Positions 1 through 8,787 of a stretch of DNA of 64,000 bases are shown in pieces. The notes below the pieces were generated by a model that worked only from the letters and a program-made list of their open reading frames with translations, did no database searches and was not told the DNA's origin. Origin of the DNA: Azospirillum sp. TSH64 (GTDB taxonomy: Bacteria > Pseudomonadota > Alphaproteobacteria > Azospirillales > Azospirillaceae); assembly GCF_003116035.1 (NCBI RefSeq), contig NZ_LGQW01000015.1, forward strand, positions 2,310,550-2,374,549, written 5' to 3'. Numbering within the stretch: the first letter of the stretch is position 1; each line of letters starts with the position of its first letter. The position numbers were made by a program, and so were the translations under genes.

Positions 1-354
1 CAGCCTGATGGCCGGACGGGCGGGGGCTCCGGCACCCATCCGCCGGACGGATGCCGCCTGCCCGCGTTAGCCGTTCCGCACTTGCGCGTTTTCGCTCTGC
101 AACATTCCATCGCCGCGATTTTCACGTCACAAAACTGTAATGCGACGCCTTGACAGACCCTCGTGTGCGTGCGCAGTGTGACGGTTAGAGCAACCAAACA
201 GTTTCGGAAGCGATCATCACGCTGCCGGTCTTTTTCGCAATCGCACACAGCAACGTTGGCGATTGCCACCAAAACTTCACGAAAGCGTCGCGGGACGGCA
301 ACCCGTTGCCCTCATGACAACCGCGAACCATACCGGGATAGGGAGACCCACCGC
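1..354. other. Left-edge non-coding region upstream of ugpB
   Basis: No gene is supported here. A short hairpin (CATCCG, loop CCGGA, CGGATG at 37-53) may belong to the 3' end of a gene outside the window. A Pho box lies at 124-141. An open frame runs into ugpB from 163, but its first 64 residues look nothing like a transporter leader, whereas the ATG at 355 is followed at once by a clear signal peptide. Confidence 0.6.
124..141 (+). promoter_or_regulatory. Pho box (PhoB site) for the ugp operon
   Basis: The 18-mer ACGTCACAAAACTGTAAT matches the PhoB consensus (two CTGTCAT-like repeats around an A-rich centre) at about 15 of 18 positions. It lies 213 bases before the ugpB ATG. The ugp operon is a classic member of the phosphate-starvation regulon, so site and gene agree. 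No convincing -10 hexamer follows, and the transcription start is not placed. Confidence 0.7.
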
Positions 355-1710
355 ATGTTGACCCGCCGCAAGCTTGCCCTCCTGACGGGCGCCGCCTCCG
401 CTTCCGCCCTGCTGTTCGCCGCGGCATTGCCGGGCTCGGCGCTCGCGCAGCAGAAGACCGTGGTCGATTTCTGGCACGGCCTGCCGCAGCCGCTGGGCGG
501 CCAGCTTGAGCAGATTGCCAAGGACTTCAACGACAGCCAGCAGGCGGTCCAGGTCAACGCCTCCTACAAGGGCAGCTATCCGGAGACGATGCAGGCGGCC
601 ATCGCCGCCTTCCGCGCCGGCAACGCGCCGCACATCGTGCAGATGTTCGAGGTCGGGACCGCCACCATGATGGCCGCCGGTCCGGCGGTGAAGCCGGTCT
701 ACCAGCTGATGCAGGAGACGGGCGCGTCCTTCGACGCCGACGCCTACATCCCGGCGGTGAAGGGGTACTACTCGTCCAAGGACGGGAAGATGATGGCGTT
801 GCCGTTCAACAGCTCCAGCACCATCATGTTCTACAACAAGGACGCCTTCCAGAAGGCCGGCCTCGATCCCAACAAGCCGCCGGCGACCTGGCCGGAGATG
901 ATCGAGGCGACGAAGAAGCTGAAGGCCTCGGGCTCCACCTGTCCGTTCACCACCGCTTGGCCGGTGTGGGCGCAGTTCGAACAGCTGGGCGCCATCCACA
1001 ACACGCCCTTCGCCAGCCAGGCCAACGGCTTCGGCGGCCTGAACGCCGAGCTGAAGATCGACGCCCCGCTCTACGTCAAGCATGTCCAGACGCTGATCGA
1101 CATGCAGAAGGACGGCCTGTTCAAGTATGGCGGCCGCGACAACAAGCCCGACGCCCTGTTCCCGTCGGGCGAATGCGCGATGATCCACGCCTCGTCGGGC
1201 CTGCGCAGCCGCATCCTGAAGGAGGCGACCTTCGCCTGGGGTGCCGCTCCGCTGCCCTACTGGCCGGAATTTGCCAAGGACGGCCCGAAGAACAGCATCA
1301 TCGGCGGCGCCGCCTTCTGGGTGATGACCTCGCCCAAGCGCACGCCGGCCGAATACAAGGCGGTGTCGCAGTTCTTCACCTATCTCGCCCGGCCCGAGGT
1401 CGATGCCAAGTGGCACATGGACACCGGCTATGTCCCGGTGACGATGAAGGGCTTCGACCTCGCCAAGGCGCAGGGCTATTACGAGAAGAATCCCGGCGCC
1501 GACGTGCCGGCCGCCCAGCTGACCCGGACGCCGACCACCGAGAACAGCATGGGCCTGCGGCTGGGCAACCTGCCGGAAATCCGCAACATCATCCAGGAAG
1601 AGCTTGAGAAGGCCTTCCAGGGCCAGCAGGACGCCCGCCAAGCGCTCGACGCCTCGATCAAGCGCGGCAACACCGTGCTGCGCAACTTCGAGCGCGCCAA
1701 CAAGGGCTGA
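355..1710 (+). CDS. ugpB: sn-glycerol-3-phosphate ABC transporter, periplasmic binding protein
   Basis: This is the extracellular solute-binding protein (family 1) of the Ugp importer. It captures glycerol-3-phosphate or glycerophosphodiesters in the periplasm and delivers them to UgpAE. The 451-residue product starts with a signal peptide: MLTRRK, a hydrophobic stretch and an Ala-Leu-Ala cleavage region near residues 28-31. The mature part begins with [13 protein letters not shown] and contains [15 protein letters not shown], both typical of UgpB. Length matches the family. The ATG at 355 is chosen because GGGAG lies just upstream and a signal peptide follows. It is first in ugpBAEC, behind a Pho box, and is followed by a strong hairpin that may raise its expression over the membrane subunits. 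Confidence 0.93.
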   Translation: MLTRRKLALLTGAASASALLFAAALPGSALAQQKTVVDFWHGLPQPLGGQLEQIAKDFNDSQQAVQVNASYKGSYPETMQAAIAAFRAGNAPHIVQMFEVGTATMMAAGPAVKPVYQLMQETGASFDADAYIPAVKGYYSSKDGKMMALPFNSSSTIMFYNKDAFQKAGLDPNKPPATWPEMIEATKKLKASGSTCPFTTAWPVWAQFEQLGAIHNTPFASQANGFGGLNAELKIDAPLYVKHVQTLIDMQKDGLFKYGGRDNKPDALFPSGECAMIHASSGLRSRILKEATFAWGAAPLPYWPEFAKDGPKNSIIGGAAFWVMTSPKRTPAEYKAVSQFFTYLARPEVDAKWHMDTGYVPVTMKGFDLAKAQGYYEKNPGADVPAAQLTRTPTTENSMGLRLGNLPEIRNIIQEELEKAFQGQQDARQALDASIKRGNTVLRNFERANKG

Positions 1711-1728
1711 GATCGCCTGCAACACCAT

Positions 1729-1756
1729 CCCTCTCCCGCCCGGTGGCGGGGGAGGG
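1729..1756 (+). terminator. Hairpin between ugpB and ugpA (attenuator or mRNA stabiliser)
   Basis: CCCTCTCCCGCC pairs with GGCGGGGGAGGG around a four-base loop, giving 12 pairs with one G-T wobble. No T-run follows, so read-through is expected. Such hairpins after the binding-protein gene of ABC operons commonly hold downstream expression below that of the binding protein. Confidence 0.6.
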
Positions 1757-1790
1757 ATGGCGCCGCTTACCATTGACGAAAGACCATCCT

Positions 1791-2675
1791 TTGCAGCGTC
1801 GCGTCACCTTCGACAACCGGCTGTTGCCCTACCTGCTGCTGGCGCCGCAGGTGGCCGTGACGCTGGTGTTCTTCATCTGGCCGGCCGCCAACGCGATCTG
1901 GCAGTCGGTGCATCTGCAGGACGCCTTCGGCATCCGCAGCGAATTCGTCTGGTTCGAGAACTTCACCAATGTGCTGGGCGACCCGAACTATCTCGACACG
2001 CTGAAGGTCACGGTCGTCTTCAGCCTGGCGGTGACCGTGCTGGCGATGGGGCTGGCGCTGCTGCTGGCGGTGCTGGCCGATTCCAAGATCAAGGGTGCGC
2101 GGGCCTACAAGACGCTGCTGATCTGGCCCTATGCGCTGGCCCCGGCCGTCGCGGCGGTGCTGTGGATGTTCATCTTCAACCCCGACATCGGGTCCTTCGG
2201 CCGGGCGCTGCGGGCGCTGGGTTATGATTGGGATTACCGGCTGAACGGCGGGCAGGCGCTGACGATGGTGATCATGGCCGCCAGCTGGAAGCAGGTGTCC
2301 TACAATTTCATCTTCTTCCTGGCCGGATTGCAGGCGATCCCGCGGTCGGTGATGGAGGCGGCCAGCATCGACGGCGCCGGTCCGGTGCGGCGGTTCTGGA
2401 CCATCACCTTCCCGCTGCTGTCGCCGACCACCTTCTTCCTGCTGGTGGTCGACATGGTCTATGCCTTCTTCGAAACCTTCGGCACCATCCATGCCCTGAC
2501 CCAGGGCGGGCCGGGCAAGGCGACGGAAACGCTGATCTTCCGCGTCTATCAGGACGGCGTCGTCAACAACGACCTCGGCGGATCGTCGGCCCAGTCGGTG
2601 ATCCTGATGGTGATCGTCATCGCGCTGACCGCGGTGCAGTTCCGCTTCGTCGAGCGCAAGGTCCACTACTCATGA
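1791..2675 (+). CDS. ugpA: sn-glycerol-3-phosphate ABC transporter permease UgpA
   Basis: Inner-membrane permease, one half of the UgpAE channel. It has about six membrane segments, and the [21 protein letters not shown] region is the EAA loop that contacts UgpC. Close resemblance to enterobacterial UgpA is seen in [27 protein letters not shown] and [11 protein letters not shown]. The start is uncertain. The frame opens with GTG at 1743, but that codon lies inside the loop of the upstream hairpin. TTG at 1791 gives [16 protein letters not shown], the usual UgpA N-terminus, with a weak GAAAG before it; TTG at 1773 is another choice. The stop overlaps the ugpE start by ATGA. Confidence 0.9.
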   Translation: MQRRVTFDNRLLPYLLLAPQVAVTLVFFIWPAANAIWQSVHLQDAFGIRSEFVWFENFTNVLGDPNYLDTLKVTVVFSLAVTVLAMGLALLLAVLADSKIKGARAYKTLLIWPYALAPAVAAVLWMFIFNPDIGSFGRALRALGYDWDYRLNGGQALTMVIMAASWKQVSYNFIFFLAGLQAIPRSVMEAASIDGAGPVRRFWTITFPLLSPTTFFLLVVDMVYAFFETFGTIHALTQGGPGKATETLIFRVYQDGVVNNDLGGSSAQSVILMVIVIALTAVQFRFVERKVHYS

Positions 2676-3520
2676 AGCCGACCCGTTTCATCGATCTGCT
2701 GCCGCACATCGTCCTGATCGTCGGCGTCCTGATCTTCGCCTATCCGATCTATGTGACGCTGATCGGCTCCACCTGGGATTCCGGCACCATCGGCCGCGGC
2801 GGCCTGCCGCTGTGGCCGGGCGGGCAGGGGCTGACCAACTACGCCCAGGCCTGGGTGGGCGAGGCCGGCGACCGCGCCATGTACACGCCCGTCCGCACCA
2901 TGATGCTGAACAGCCTGGTGATGGCGCTGTCCATCGCGCTGGGCAAGATCGCCATCTCAATCCTGTCGGCCTATGCGGTGGCCTTCTTCCGCTTTCCGCT
3001 GCGCATGGCCTTCTTCTGGCTGATCTTCATCACGCTGATGCTGCCGGTTGAGGTGCGGATCATCCCGACCTACAAGGTCGTCGCCGATCTGGGCCTGATC
3101 AACAGCTATGCCGGGCTCGCAATCCCGCTGATCGCCTCGGCCACCGCGACCCTGCTGTTCCGCCAGTTCTTCCTGACCATTCCGGACGAATTGCTGGAGG
3201 CGGCGAAGATCGACGGTGCCGGGCCGGTGCGCTTCTTCATCGACGTGGTGCTGCCGCTGTCGCGCACCAACATCGCCGCACTCTTCGTCATCCTCTTCAT
3301 CTATGGCTGGAACCAGTATCTCTGGCCGCTCCTGGTCACCAGCAGCGGCGACATGGAAACCATCGTGACCGGCATCACCAAGATGATCGGCACCGGCGAA
3401 TCGGCCAACGACTGGCACATCATCATGGCGACCACGGTGCTGGCGATGCTTCCGCCGGTGGCGGTGGTGGTGTTCATGCAGCGCTGGTTCGTCAAAGGTC
3501 TTGTGGACAGCGAAAAGTAA
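2672..3520 (+). CDS. ugpE: sn-glycerol-3-phosphate ABC transporter permease UgpE
   Basis: Second inner-membrane permease of the Ugp importer (282 residues, the family's normal length). It shows the binding-protein-dependent transport fold with an EAA loop ([20 protein letters not shown]) and ends [10 protein letters not shown], typical of UgpE. Hydrophobic segments begin near residue 10 and recur about six times. The ATG at 2672 overlaps the ugpA stop in an ATGA arrangement, which implies translational coupling and equal amounts of the two permeases. ugpC follows after 25 bases. Confidence 0.92.
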   Translation: MKPTRFIDLLPHIVLIVGVLIFAYPIYVTLIGSTWDSGTIGRGGLPLWPGGQGLTNYAQAWVGEAGDRAMYTPVRTMMLNSLVMALSIALGKIAISILSAYAVAFFRFPLRMAFFWLIFITLMLPVEVRIIPTYKVVADLGLINSYAGLAIPLIASATATLLFRQFFLTIPDELLEAAKIDGAGPVRFFIDVVLPLSRTNIAALFVILFIYGWNQYLWPLLVTSSGDMETIVTGITKMIGTGESANDWHIIMATTVLAMLPPVAVVVFMQRWFVKGLVDSEK

Positions 3521-3545
3521 GCGCGGGCGAAGGGAAAGAAAAACA

Positions 3546-4622
3546 ATGGCAACCGTTGAAATCCGCAACGTCCGCAAGTCCTACGGCCCGGTCGAAGCGA
3601 TCAAGGGCATCGACATCGCGATCCAGGACGGGGAATTCCTGGTCCTGCTCGGCCCGTCGGGATGCGGCAAGTCCACCCTGCTGCGCATGGTCGCCGGGCT
3701 GGAAGGCATCACCGGCGGCGAGATCGCCATCGGCGGGCGCGTGGTCAACCATCTGGACCCCAAGGACCGCGACATCGCGATGGTGTTCCAGAACTACGCG
3801 CTCTATCCGCACATGACGGTCTTCGACAACATGGCCTACGGCCTGAAGATCCGCGGCATTCCGAAGGCGGAGATCCGGGCGCGGGTCGACAAGGCGGCGA
3901 CCATCCTCGAGCTCGGACGCTTCCTCGACCGCCGGCCGAGCCAGCTGTCGGGCGGCCAGCGCCAGCGCGTCGCCATGGGGCGCGCCATCGTGCGCGAACC
4001 GGCCGCCTTCCTGTTCGACGAGCCGCTGTCTAACCTCGACGCCAAGCTGCGCACCCAGATGCGGGTGGAGATCAAGCGGCTTCAGGACCGGCTCGGCATC
4101 ACCAGCCTCTACGTCACCCACGATCAGGTGGAGGCGATGACGCTGGCCGACCGCATCCTGGTGATGAACCATGGTGTCGCCGAACAGATCGGCACGCCGC
4201 TGGAGGTCTATCAGCGCCCGGCCAGCCTGTTCGTCGCCGGCTTCATCGGTTCGCCGCCGATGAATGTGCTGGATGGCCGCATCGACGACCGTGGCGAGGC
4301 GGTGCTGCTGCCCGGCGGCCAGCGCCTGGCCCTGCCGCAGCCGCGCCCGACCGACGCAGGCCGCCCGGTGAAGCTGGGCATCCGGCCGGAGCACATGGCC
4401 GTCGCCGCGGAGGGGCTCTCAGGCGGTTTCTCCATCGAGGTCGAGCTGGTCGAGGCGCTGGGCGCCGACACCGTGGTCTATGGCCGCCTGCCGGACGGCG
4501 AGAGCCTGCTGGTCCGCATGGCGGGCATCCCCACCGTGCGCGAGCGCGACCGGCTGACGGTCACCCCGCAGGGCGGCGCCCTGCACCTGTTCGACGCGGT
4601 GACCGGCCGGCGGGTGGAGTGA
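3546..4622 (+). CDS. ugpC: sn-glycerol-3-phosphate ABC transporter ATP-binding protein
   Basis: ATPase that powers the importer from the cytoplasmic face. In the 358-residue product the Walker [10 protein letters not shown] lies at residues 36-44, the Q-loop glutamine near 82, the signature LSGGQ at 134-138 and Walker B FLFDEP at 155-160, followed by an H-loop VTHD. The C-terminal third is the TOBE/OB regulatory domain of MalK/UgpC-type subunits. The ATG at 3546 gives the standard [14 protein letters not shown] start, preceded by a purine-rich GGGAAAGAAA. It is the last gene of the ugp operon. MalK-type subunits can serve several importers, so sharing cannot be excluded. Confidence 0.93.
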   Translation: MATVEIRNVRKSYGPVEAIKGIDIAIQDGEFLVLLGPSGCGKSTLLRMVAGLEGITGGEIAIGGRVVNHLDPKDRDIAMVFQNYALYPHMTVFDNMAYGLKIRGIPKAEIRARVDKAATILELGRFLDRRPSQLSGGQRQRVAMGRAIVREPAAFLFDEPLSNLDAKLRTQMRVEIKRLQDRLGITSLYVTHDQVEAMTLADRILVMNHGVAEQIGTPLEVYQRPASLFVAGFIGSPPMNVLDGRIDDRGEAVLLPGGQRLALPQPRPTDAGRPVKLGIRPEHMAVAAEGLSGGFSIEVELVEALGADTVVYGRLPDGESLLVRMAGIPTVRERDRLTVTPQGGALHLFDAVTGRRVE

Positions 4623-4643
4623 CCGGGTGCGGTCGCTCTCCGA

Positions 4644-4832
4644 TCAGAAGTCCGAACAGCGTCCCTTGAACTCCCAGTCGCCGTAGCGGGTCGGCTCCGG
4701 CCCCTTCGGGCCGCCGATCTCGCCGGGCTTCTGTTCGGGGCTCTTCGTTTCCGTGGCGTCCGGAGTTGTCTGGTCGGACACCGCCTCGGCGGCGTCCTGC
4801 TGCGGCTTGGTCGGTTCGGTCATCATGTCCAT
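4644..4832 (-). CDS. DUF1674 family protein (succinate dehydrogenase assembly factor 4-like)
   Basis: A 62-residue protein whose last 25 residues carry the DUF1674 signature: GGPKGPEPTRYGDWEFKG and a Cys-Ser-Asp-Phe ending. The eukaryotic relative, SDHAF4, binds flavinylated SdhA during complex II assembly; the same role here is inferred from family membership. The N-terminal half is polar, low in complexity and probably disordered. Several in-frame ATGs lie close together (4832, 4826, 4823). I took the first, but MTEPTKPQQ from 4823 is also plausible because GGA sits just upstream of it. It is divergent from htpX and shares its control region. Confidence 0.75.
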   Translation of the reverse strand: MDMMTEPTKPQQDAAEAVSDQTTPDATETKSPEQKPGEIGGPKGPEPTRYGDWEFKGRCSDF

Positions 4833-4849
4833 CGCGATACTGCGGGTAT

Positions 4850-4879
4850 CTTGAACGCGGGCGCGGCCCGGCCCCATAT
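4850..4879 (+). promoter_or_regulatory. Heat-shock (sigma-32 type) promoter upstream of htpX
   Basis: CTTGAA at 4850-4855 and CCCCATAT at 4872-4879 are separated by 16 bases. This matches the RpoH promoter form (CTTGAA, 13-17 bases, CCCCATNT) at every defined position. It lies about 58 bases before the htpX ATG, in the gap between divergent genes. htpX is a known heat-shock gene in E. coli, which supports the call. Confidence 0.75.
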
Positions 4880-4936
4880 CTTTGCCATGTCCGGGATCGG
4901 AGCGGGTTACCCCGCTTCGGCCCATCCTGAACCGAT

Positions 4937-5935
4937 ATGGCGATCATGACCAGCTATCTGAAGACCACCATCCTCCTTGCCGGCCTGACGGCGATCTTCA
5001 TGGCGGTCGGCTTCCTGCTGGGCGGCAAGACCGGCCTGATCATCGCCTTCGTCATAGCGCTGGGCATGAATTTGTTCAGCTACTGGAATTCGGGCGACAT
5101 GGTGCTGTCGATGTACGGCGCCCGCGAGGTCGACGCCTATTCCGCCCCCGAATTCCATGGCATCGTCGCCCGGCTGGCGGAACGAGCCGGCCTGCCGATG
5201 CCGCGCGTCTACATCATCCAGAACGACCAGCCCAACGCCTTCGCCACCGGCCGCGATCCGGACCATGCGGCGGTCGCCGCGACCACCGGCCTGTTGCAGC
5301 GCCTGACGCCGGAGGAGATCGCCGGCGTGATGGCGCATGAGCTAGCCCACGTGAAGAACCGCGACACCCTGATCATGACGATCACCGCGACCATCGCCGG
5401 TGCGGTGTCGATGCTCGCCAACTTCGGCCTGTTCTTCGGCGGCTCCAGCAACGACGAGCGCGGCGGCAACCCGCTGGGCATGGTGGGCGCGATCCTGGCC
5501 GCGATCCTCGCGCCCATCGCCGCGACGCTGGTGCAGATGGCGATCAGCCGCACCCGCGAGTTCGAGGCCGACCGCATCGGCGCGGAGATCTGCGGCCGCC
5601 CCAACTGGCTGGCCGATGCCCTGACCAACATCCACAACAGCGCCAACCACATCCCCAATTATCAGGCGGAGGCGCATCCGGCGACCGCCCACCTGTTCAT
5701 CGCCAATCCGCTCAGCGGCGCCAGCATGGCCAGCCTGTTCTCCACCCACCCCGACATGGGCGAGCGGGTGGCGCGGCTGCGCGCGATGGCCGCCCAGACT
5801 GGCGGCTTTACCGGCGGGTTCGGTGGGGGTGGCCGTGCGGCTCCGCCGCGTGACGGGCGCTCGCCCTGGGGCGCGCCGCCGCAAAGCAGCCAAGGCGGCT
5901 TCATGCCGCAGAACCGCCGCGGCCCCTGGGGCTGA
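4937..5935 (+). CDS. htpX: Membrane zinc metalloprotease HtpX
   Basis: Inner-membrane M48 protease for quality control of damaged membrane proteins, acting with FtsH. The zinc motif HELAH is at residues 134-138, and the third ligand is the first Glu of EFEAD near residue 208. Two N-terminal membrane segments (about 10-28 and 33-50) and a central hydrophobic pair fit HtpX. The product is 332 residues, longer than the roughly 293 of E. coli. The excess is a Gly/Pro-rich tail ending in NRRGPWG, common in alphaproteobacterial members. ATG 4937 and ATG 4946 are both possible starts. A sigma-32-like promoter precedes it. Confidence 0.93.
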   Translation: MAIMTSYLKTTILLAGLTAIFMAVGFLLGGKTGLIIAFVIALGMNLFSYWNSGDMVLSMYGAREVDAYSAPEFHGIVARLAERAGLPMPRVYIIQNDQPNAFATGRDPDHAAVAATTGLLQRLTPEEIAGVMAHELAHVKNRDTLIMTITATIAGAVSMLANFGLFFGGSSNDERGGNPLGMVGAILAAILAPIAATLVQMAISRTREFEADRIGAEICGRPNWLADALTNIHNSANHIPNYQAEAHPATAHLFIANPLSGASMASLFSTHPDMGERVARLRAMAAQTGGFTGGFGGGGRAAPPRDGRSPWGAPPQSSQGGFMPQNRRGPWG

Positions 5936-6036
5936 TCTCTCAGGCGGGCCTCTGGTAAAGCATTGCGCGCCGAAGGGGTAGGCGACTACCCTTCCGGCAC
6001 GCGCTCAACCATGATGGTCGCCAGGGGATTTCTTGC

Positions 6037-6969
6037 ATGTCCGACGCCGCGAAGTACCGCCTTGTCACCCGGTCCGATTTCGACGGGCTCGTCTGCGCCG
6101 TCCTGCTGAAGGAGCTGGGCATCCTCGACGAGATCAAGTTCGTCCATCCCAAGGACATGCAGGACGGCAAGATCGAGATCACCGACCGCGACATCACCAC
6201 CAACCTGCCTTATGTCGACGGCGCCCATCTGGTGTTCGACCATCACCTGTCGGAAACCATGCGCGTCGGCGAGAAGCCCAACCACATCATCGACCCCAAG
6301 GCGCCGTCGGCCGCCCGTGTCGTCTATGATTATTACGGCGGGAAGGAGCGCTTCCCCACCATCTCCGACGAGATGATGGAAGCGGTCGATCAGGCCGACT
6401 CGGCGCAGTACCAGCGCGAGGACATCCTGAACCCGACCGGCTGGACCCTGCTGAACTTCATCATGGACGCGCGCACCGGCCTCGGCCGCTTCCGCGAGTT
6501 CCGGGTGTCGAACTACCAGCTGATGATGGATCTGATCGACTACTGCCGCAGCCACTCCATCGAGCAGATCCTGGATCTGCCCGACGTGAAGGAGCGGGTG
6601 GAGCTTTACACCCAGCATGCCGAGCTGTTCGTCGATCAGCTGAAGCGCTGCGCCACCGTGCGCGGCAACGTCGTCGTGCTCGACCTCCGCAAGGAGGAGA
6701 CGATCTATGCCGGCAACCGCTTCATGATCTATGCGCTGTTCCCCGACACCAACGTGTCGATCCATGTCCTGTGGGGCCTGAAGCAGCAGAACACCGTGCT
6801 GGCCTGCGGCAAGTCGATCCTGGACCGCAGTTCCAAGACCGACATCGGCCCGCTGATGCTGGAGTATGGCGGCGGCGGCCATCAGGCGGCCGGCACCTGC
6901 CAGGTCGACAACGACCGGGCGGAAGAGGTACTGGAGGCGGTGGTCGCCCGCATGCGCGCGGACGGCTGA
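6037..6969 (+). CDS. DHH/DHHA1 family phosphoesterase
   Basis: A 310-residue member of the RecJ/NrnA/exopolyphosphatase superfamily. Metal-binding motifs are visible: SDFDG near residues 13-17 and FDHH at 67-70, with further Asp residues between. The C-terminal DHHA1 domain ends with the substrate-binding GGGGHQAAG near residue 283. Family members hydrolyse short RNA, cyclic dinucleotide products or polyphosphate; the sequence alone does not say which. It has no membrane or sensory domain, unlike GdpP. It starts at ATG 6037 and is followed after about 20 bases by an unknown gene that may be co-transcribed. Confidence 0.82.
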   Translation: MSDAAKYRLVTRSDFDGLVCAVLLKELGILDEIKFVHPKDMQDGKIEITDRDITTNLPYVDGAHLVFDHHLSETMRVGEKPNHIIDPKAPSAARVVYDYYGGKERFPTISDEMMEAVDQADSAQYQREDILNPTGWTLLNFIMDARTGLGRFREFRVSNYQLMMDLIDYCRSHSIEQILDLPDVKERVELYTQHAELFVDQLKRCATVRGNVVVLDLRKEETIYAGNRFMIYALFPDTNVSIHVLWGLKQQNTVLACGKSILDRSSKTDIGPLMLEYGGGGHQAAGTCQVDNDRAEEVLEAVVARMRADG

Positions 6970-6988
6970 GCGTCACCGACCGGGTTTT

Positions 6989-7714
6989 GTGCGATTGAGC
7001 GCCTTTCTTCCTTTCTCCGACGACACTCTGTTCGATGCCCGCTGGCTGTCCGCCCTGTCCGACGAGGTGCCGAGGGCGGAGGCGCTCGACCGCGCCCGGC
7101 CGGTTGTCGCCGATGCCATCGCCCGCACCGGTGCGGCAGGGGCGGCGGCGCTGGCCGGCATCGAGGCGCTGGTGGCGGCAGCGGCGCTCGACGCCATCCC
7201 GGCCTTGCTGGCGGCGGAGACGGTGGAGTTGCCGGATGCCGCCGCGGCGAGCGAGCGCTCGATTCATGAGCTGATGAGCCGGGTCGCCTACAAGCGCCGC
7301 GAGCTGATGCCACTGTTCCCCGAGCTGATCGAGCGGGTGGCCGCCGTCCATGCCGCCGCGATCCGGGCCTGTGGCACTGCCCGCTGGCGGTTGATGGCGG
7401 CGCGGGCGCGGATGCAGCCCGGCCGTCCGTCCAGCCCGATCCAGGGCGCCGGCACCCGCTATGTGAAGAGCGACCGCTTCGACGCCCGCGCCGCCGAGAG
7501 CCTTCCCGGCATCGACCGCACCCGCGCCGACCGCATCCTGAAGCGGCTGGGCGAGACGCCGGTTCCGGACGAGCTGGAGCTTCGCCCGCTGGACGGCGGC
7601 GGCGATCTCTGGACCATCAAGGCCGGTGGGGTCAGCCGCTTCATCCTGCGGGTCGAGCGCGACCGGCGGGGGCCGTTCTACATGGTGGAGGATGTCGGGC
7701 CGCAAGCCGCCTGA
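6989..7714 (+). CDS. Conserved hypothetical protein
   Basis: I do not recognise this 241-residue protein. The N-terminal half is Ala-rich and probably helical; the C-terminal third has an ordered-looking basic part (YVKSDRF, TRADRILKRLGE) and ends in mixed beta-like sequence. No signal peptide or membrane segment is seen. The start is uncertain: GTG at 6989 gives MRLSAFLPFSDD and TTG at 6995 is two codons later; neither has a good ribosome site. It lies directly downstream of the DHH phosphoesterase on the same strand, so an operon is likely. It is convergent with the EamA gene, only 9 bases away. Confidence 0.6.
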   Translation: MRLSAFLPFSDDTLFDARWLSALSDEVPRAEALDRARPVVADAIARTGAAGAAALAGIEALVAAAALDAIPALLAAETVELPDAAAASERSIHELMSRVAYKRRELMPLFPELIERVAAVHAAAIRACGTARWRLMAARARMQPGRPSSPIQGAGTRYVKSDRFDARAAESLPGIDRTRADRILKRLGETPVPDELELRPLDGGGDLWTIKAGGVSRFILRVERDRRGPFYMVEDVGPQAA

Positions 7715-7723
7715 CGCGTTTCC

Positions 7724-8668
7724 TTACGACGGCTGCCGCGACCGCATCTGTTCGCGATAGAAGATGTAGACGCCGCTGCCGACGATGACGGCGGTGCCGA
7801 GGATCGTCGACAGGCGCAGCTCCTCGCCGAACAGCATCAGCGAATAGACCGCCGCCCACACCAGCGTGGTGTAGCCGAAGGGCGCCACGGTGGCGGCCGG
7901 GGCGGCGCTGTAGGCGCGGATCAGGCAGAAATGGCTGATGCCGCCCAGCGTCCCCAGCAGGATCATCAGCGCCGCCCCCGTCAGGTCGGGCGTCACCCAG
8001 TTGAAGGGCAGGGCCAGCGTACAGGCGACCGTCCCGGCCATGCCGGTGTAGAAGATGGTGGTCGTCGGCGAATCCGCGCCCCGCAGCTTGCGGGTGGCGA
8101 TCTGGTACAGCGCGTTGCTGAAGGCCGCAGCCAGCGGCAGGGCCAGCGCCCATTGGAAGGTGCCGCCCACCGGCCCGACGATGATCAGGGCGCCGGCCAT
8201 CCCGACCAGCACGCCAACCCAGCGCCGCCAGCCGACCTTCTCGCCCAGCAATGGCACCGACAGCGCCGTGATCAGGACCGGCACGGCGGCAGCGATTGCC
8301 TGCACCTCGGCGAAGGGGATGCTGCGCAGGGCCAGAACGGCGAACAGCGTGGTCGCCAGCAGCAGGCAGGAGCGGACGAGTTGCAGCGGCAGCCGGTGCG
8401 ACACCATCAGATGCGGGCTGCGCCATGCGACGACCGTACCCACCAGCAGCATGTGCACGGCGAAGCGCGCCCACGCGACCTCCACCACCGGATAGCTTTT
8501 GGTCAGGACCCGGATGGTGGCGTCCTGGGTGACGAACAGCAGGGTCGTCAGCATCATCCAGAAAATACCGGCCCGGCCCGACCGCCGTTCCGCCAGGGCA
8601 CGCTCGGCCAAAATTGCTTCCGCCTGCGCGCCCTCCGCCGCAGCCGGCGCACTCTCTCCCGTACTCAT
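7724..8668 (-). CDS. DMT superfamily transporter (EamA family)
   Basis: A 314-residue inner-membrane protein with about ten hydrophobic segments and two EamA repeats (roughly residues 35-165 and 180-305). A polar N-terminal tail of about 30 residues precedes the first segment. EamA proteins export small metabolites such as amino acids or their derivatives; the substrate cannot be read from sequence. The second repeat contains the conserved AYSAAPAATVAPFGYTTLVW stretch near its end. It stands alone on the minus strand, and the EcfG and LexA motifs found elsewhere in the window are not seen upstream. Confidence 0.85.
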   Translation of the reverse strand: MSTGESAPAAAEGAQAEAILAERALAERRSGRAGIFWMMLTTLLFVTQDATIRVLTKSYPVVEVAWARFAVHMLLVGTVVAWRSPHLMVSHRLPLQLVRSCLLLATTLFAVLALRSIPFAEVQAIAAAVPVLITALSVPLLGEKVGWRRWVGVLVGMAGALIIVGPVGGTFQWALALPLAAAFSNALYQIATRKLRGADSPTTTIFYTGMAGTVACTLALPFNWVTPDLTGAALMILLGTLGGISHFCLIRAYSAAPAATVAPFGYTTLVWAAVYSLMLFGEELRLSTILGTAVIVGSGVYIFYREQMRSRQPS

Positions 8669-8787
8669 CGCCCCCGCTTTCCCTGCCTCGTCATACTAGT
8701 ATATGGACAGGGCGCGGGCGGTGGCCTGACAAGGGCGGGACATTGCCGTGTCCGGGGCGCAGGGCTGGAGCGCGAGGTTGCGGCAAC

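Noticed and set aside
163..354. N-terminal extension of ugpB
   Set aside because: Unlike any binding-protein leader; ATG 355 with a signal peptide is clearly better.
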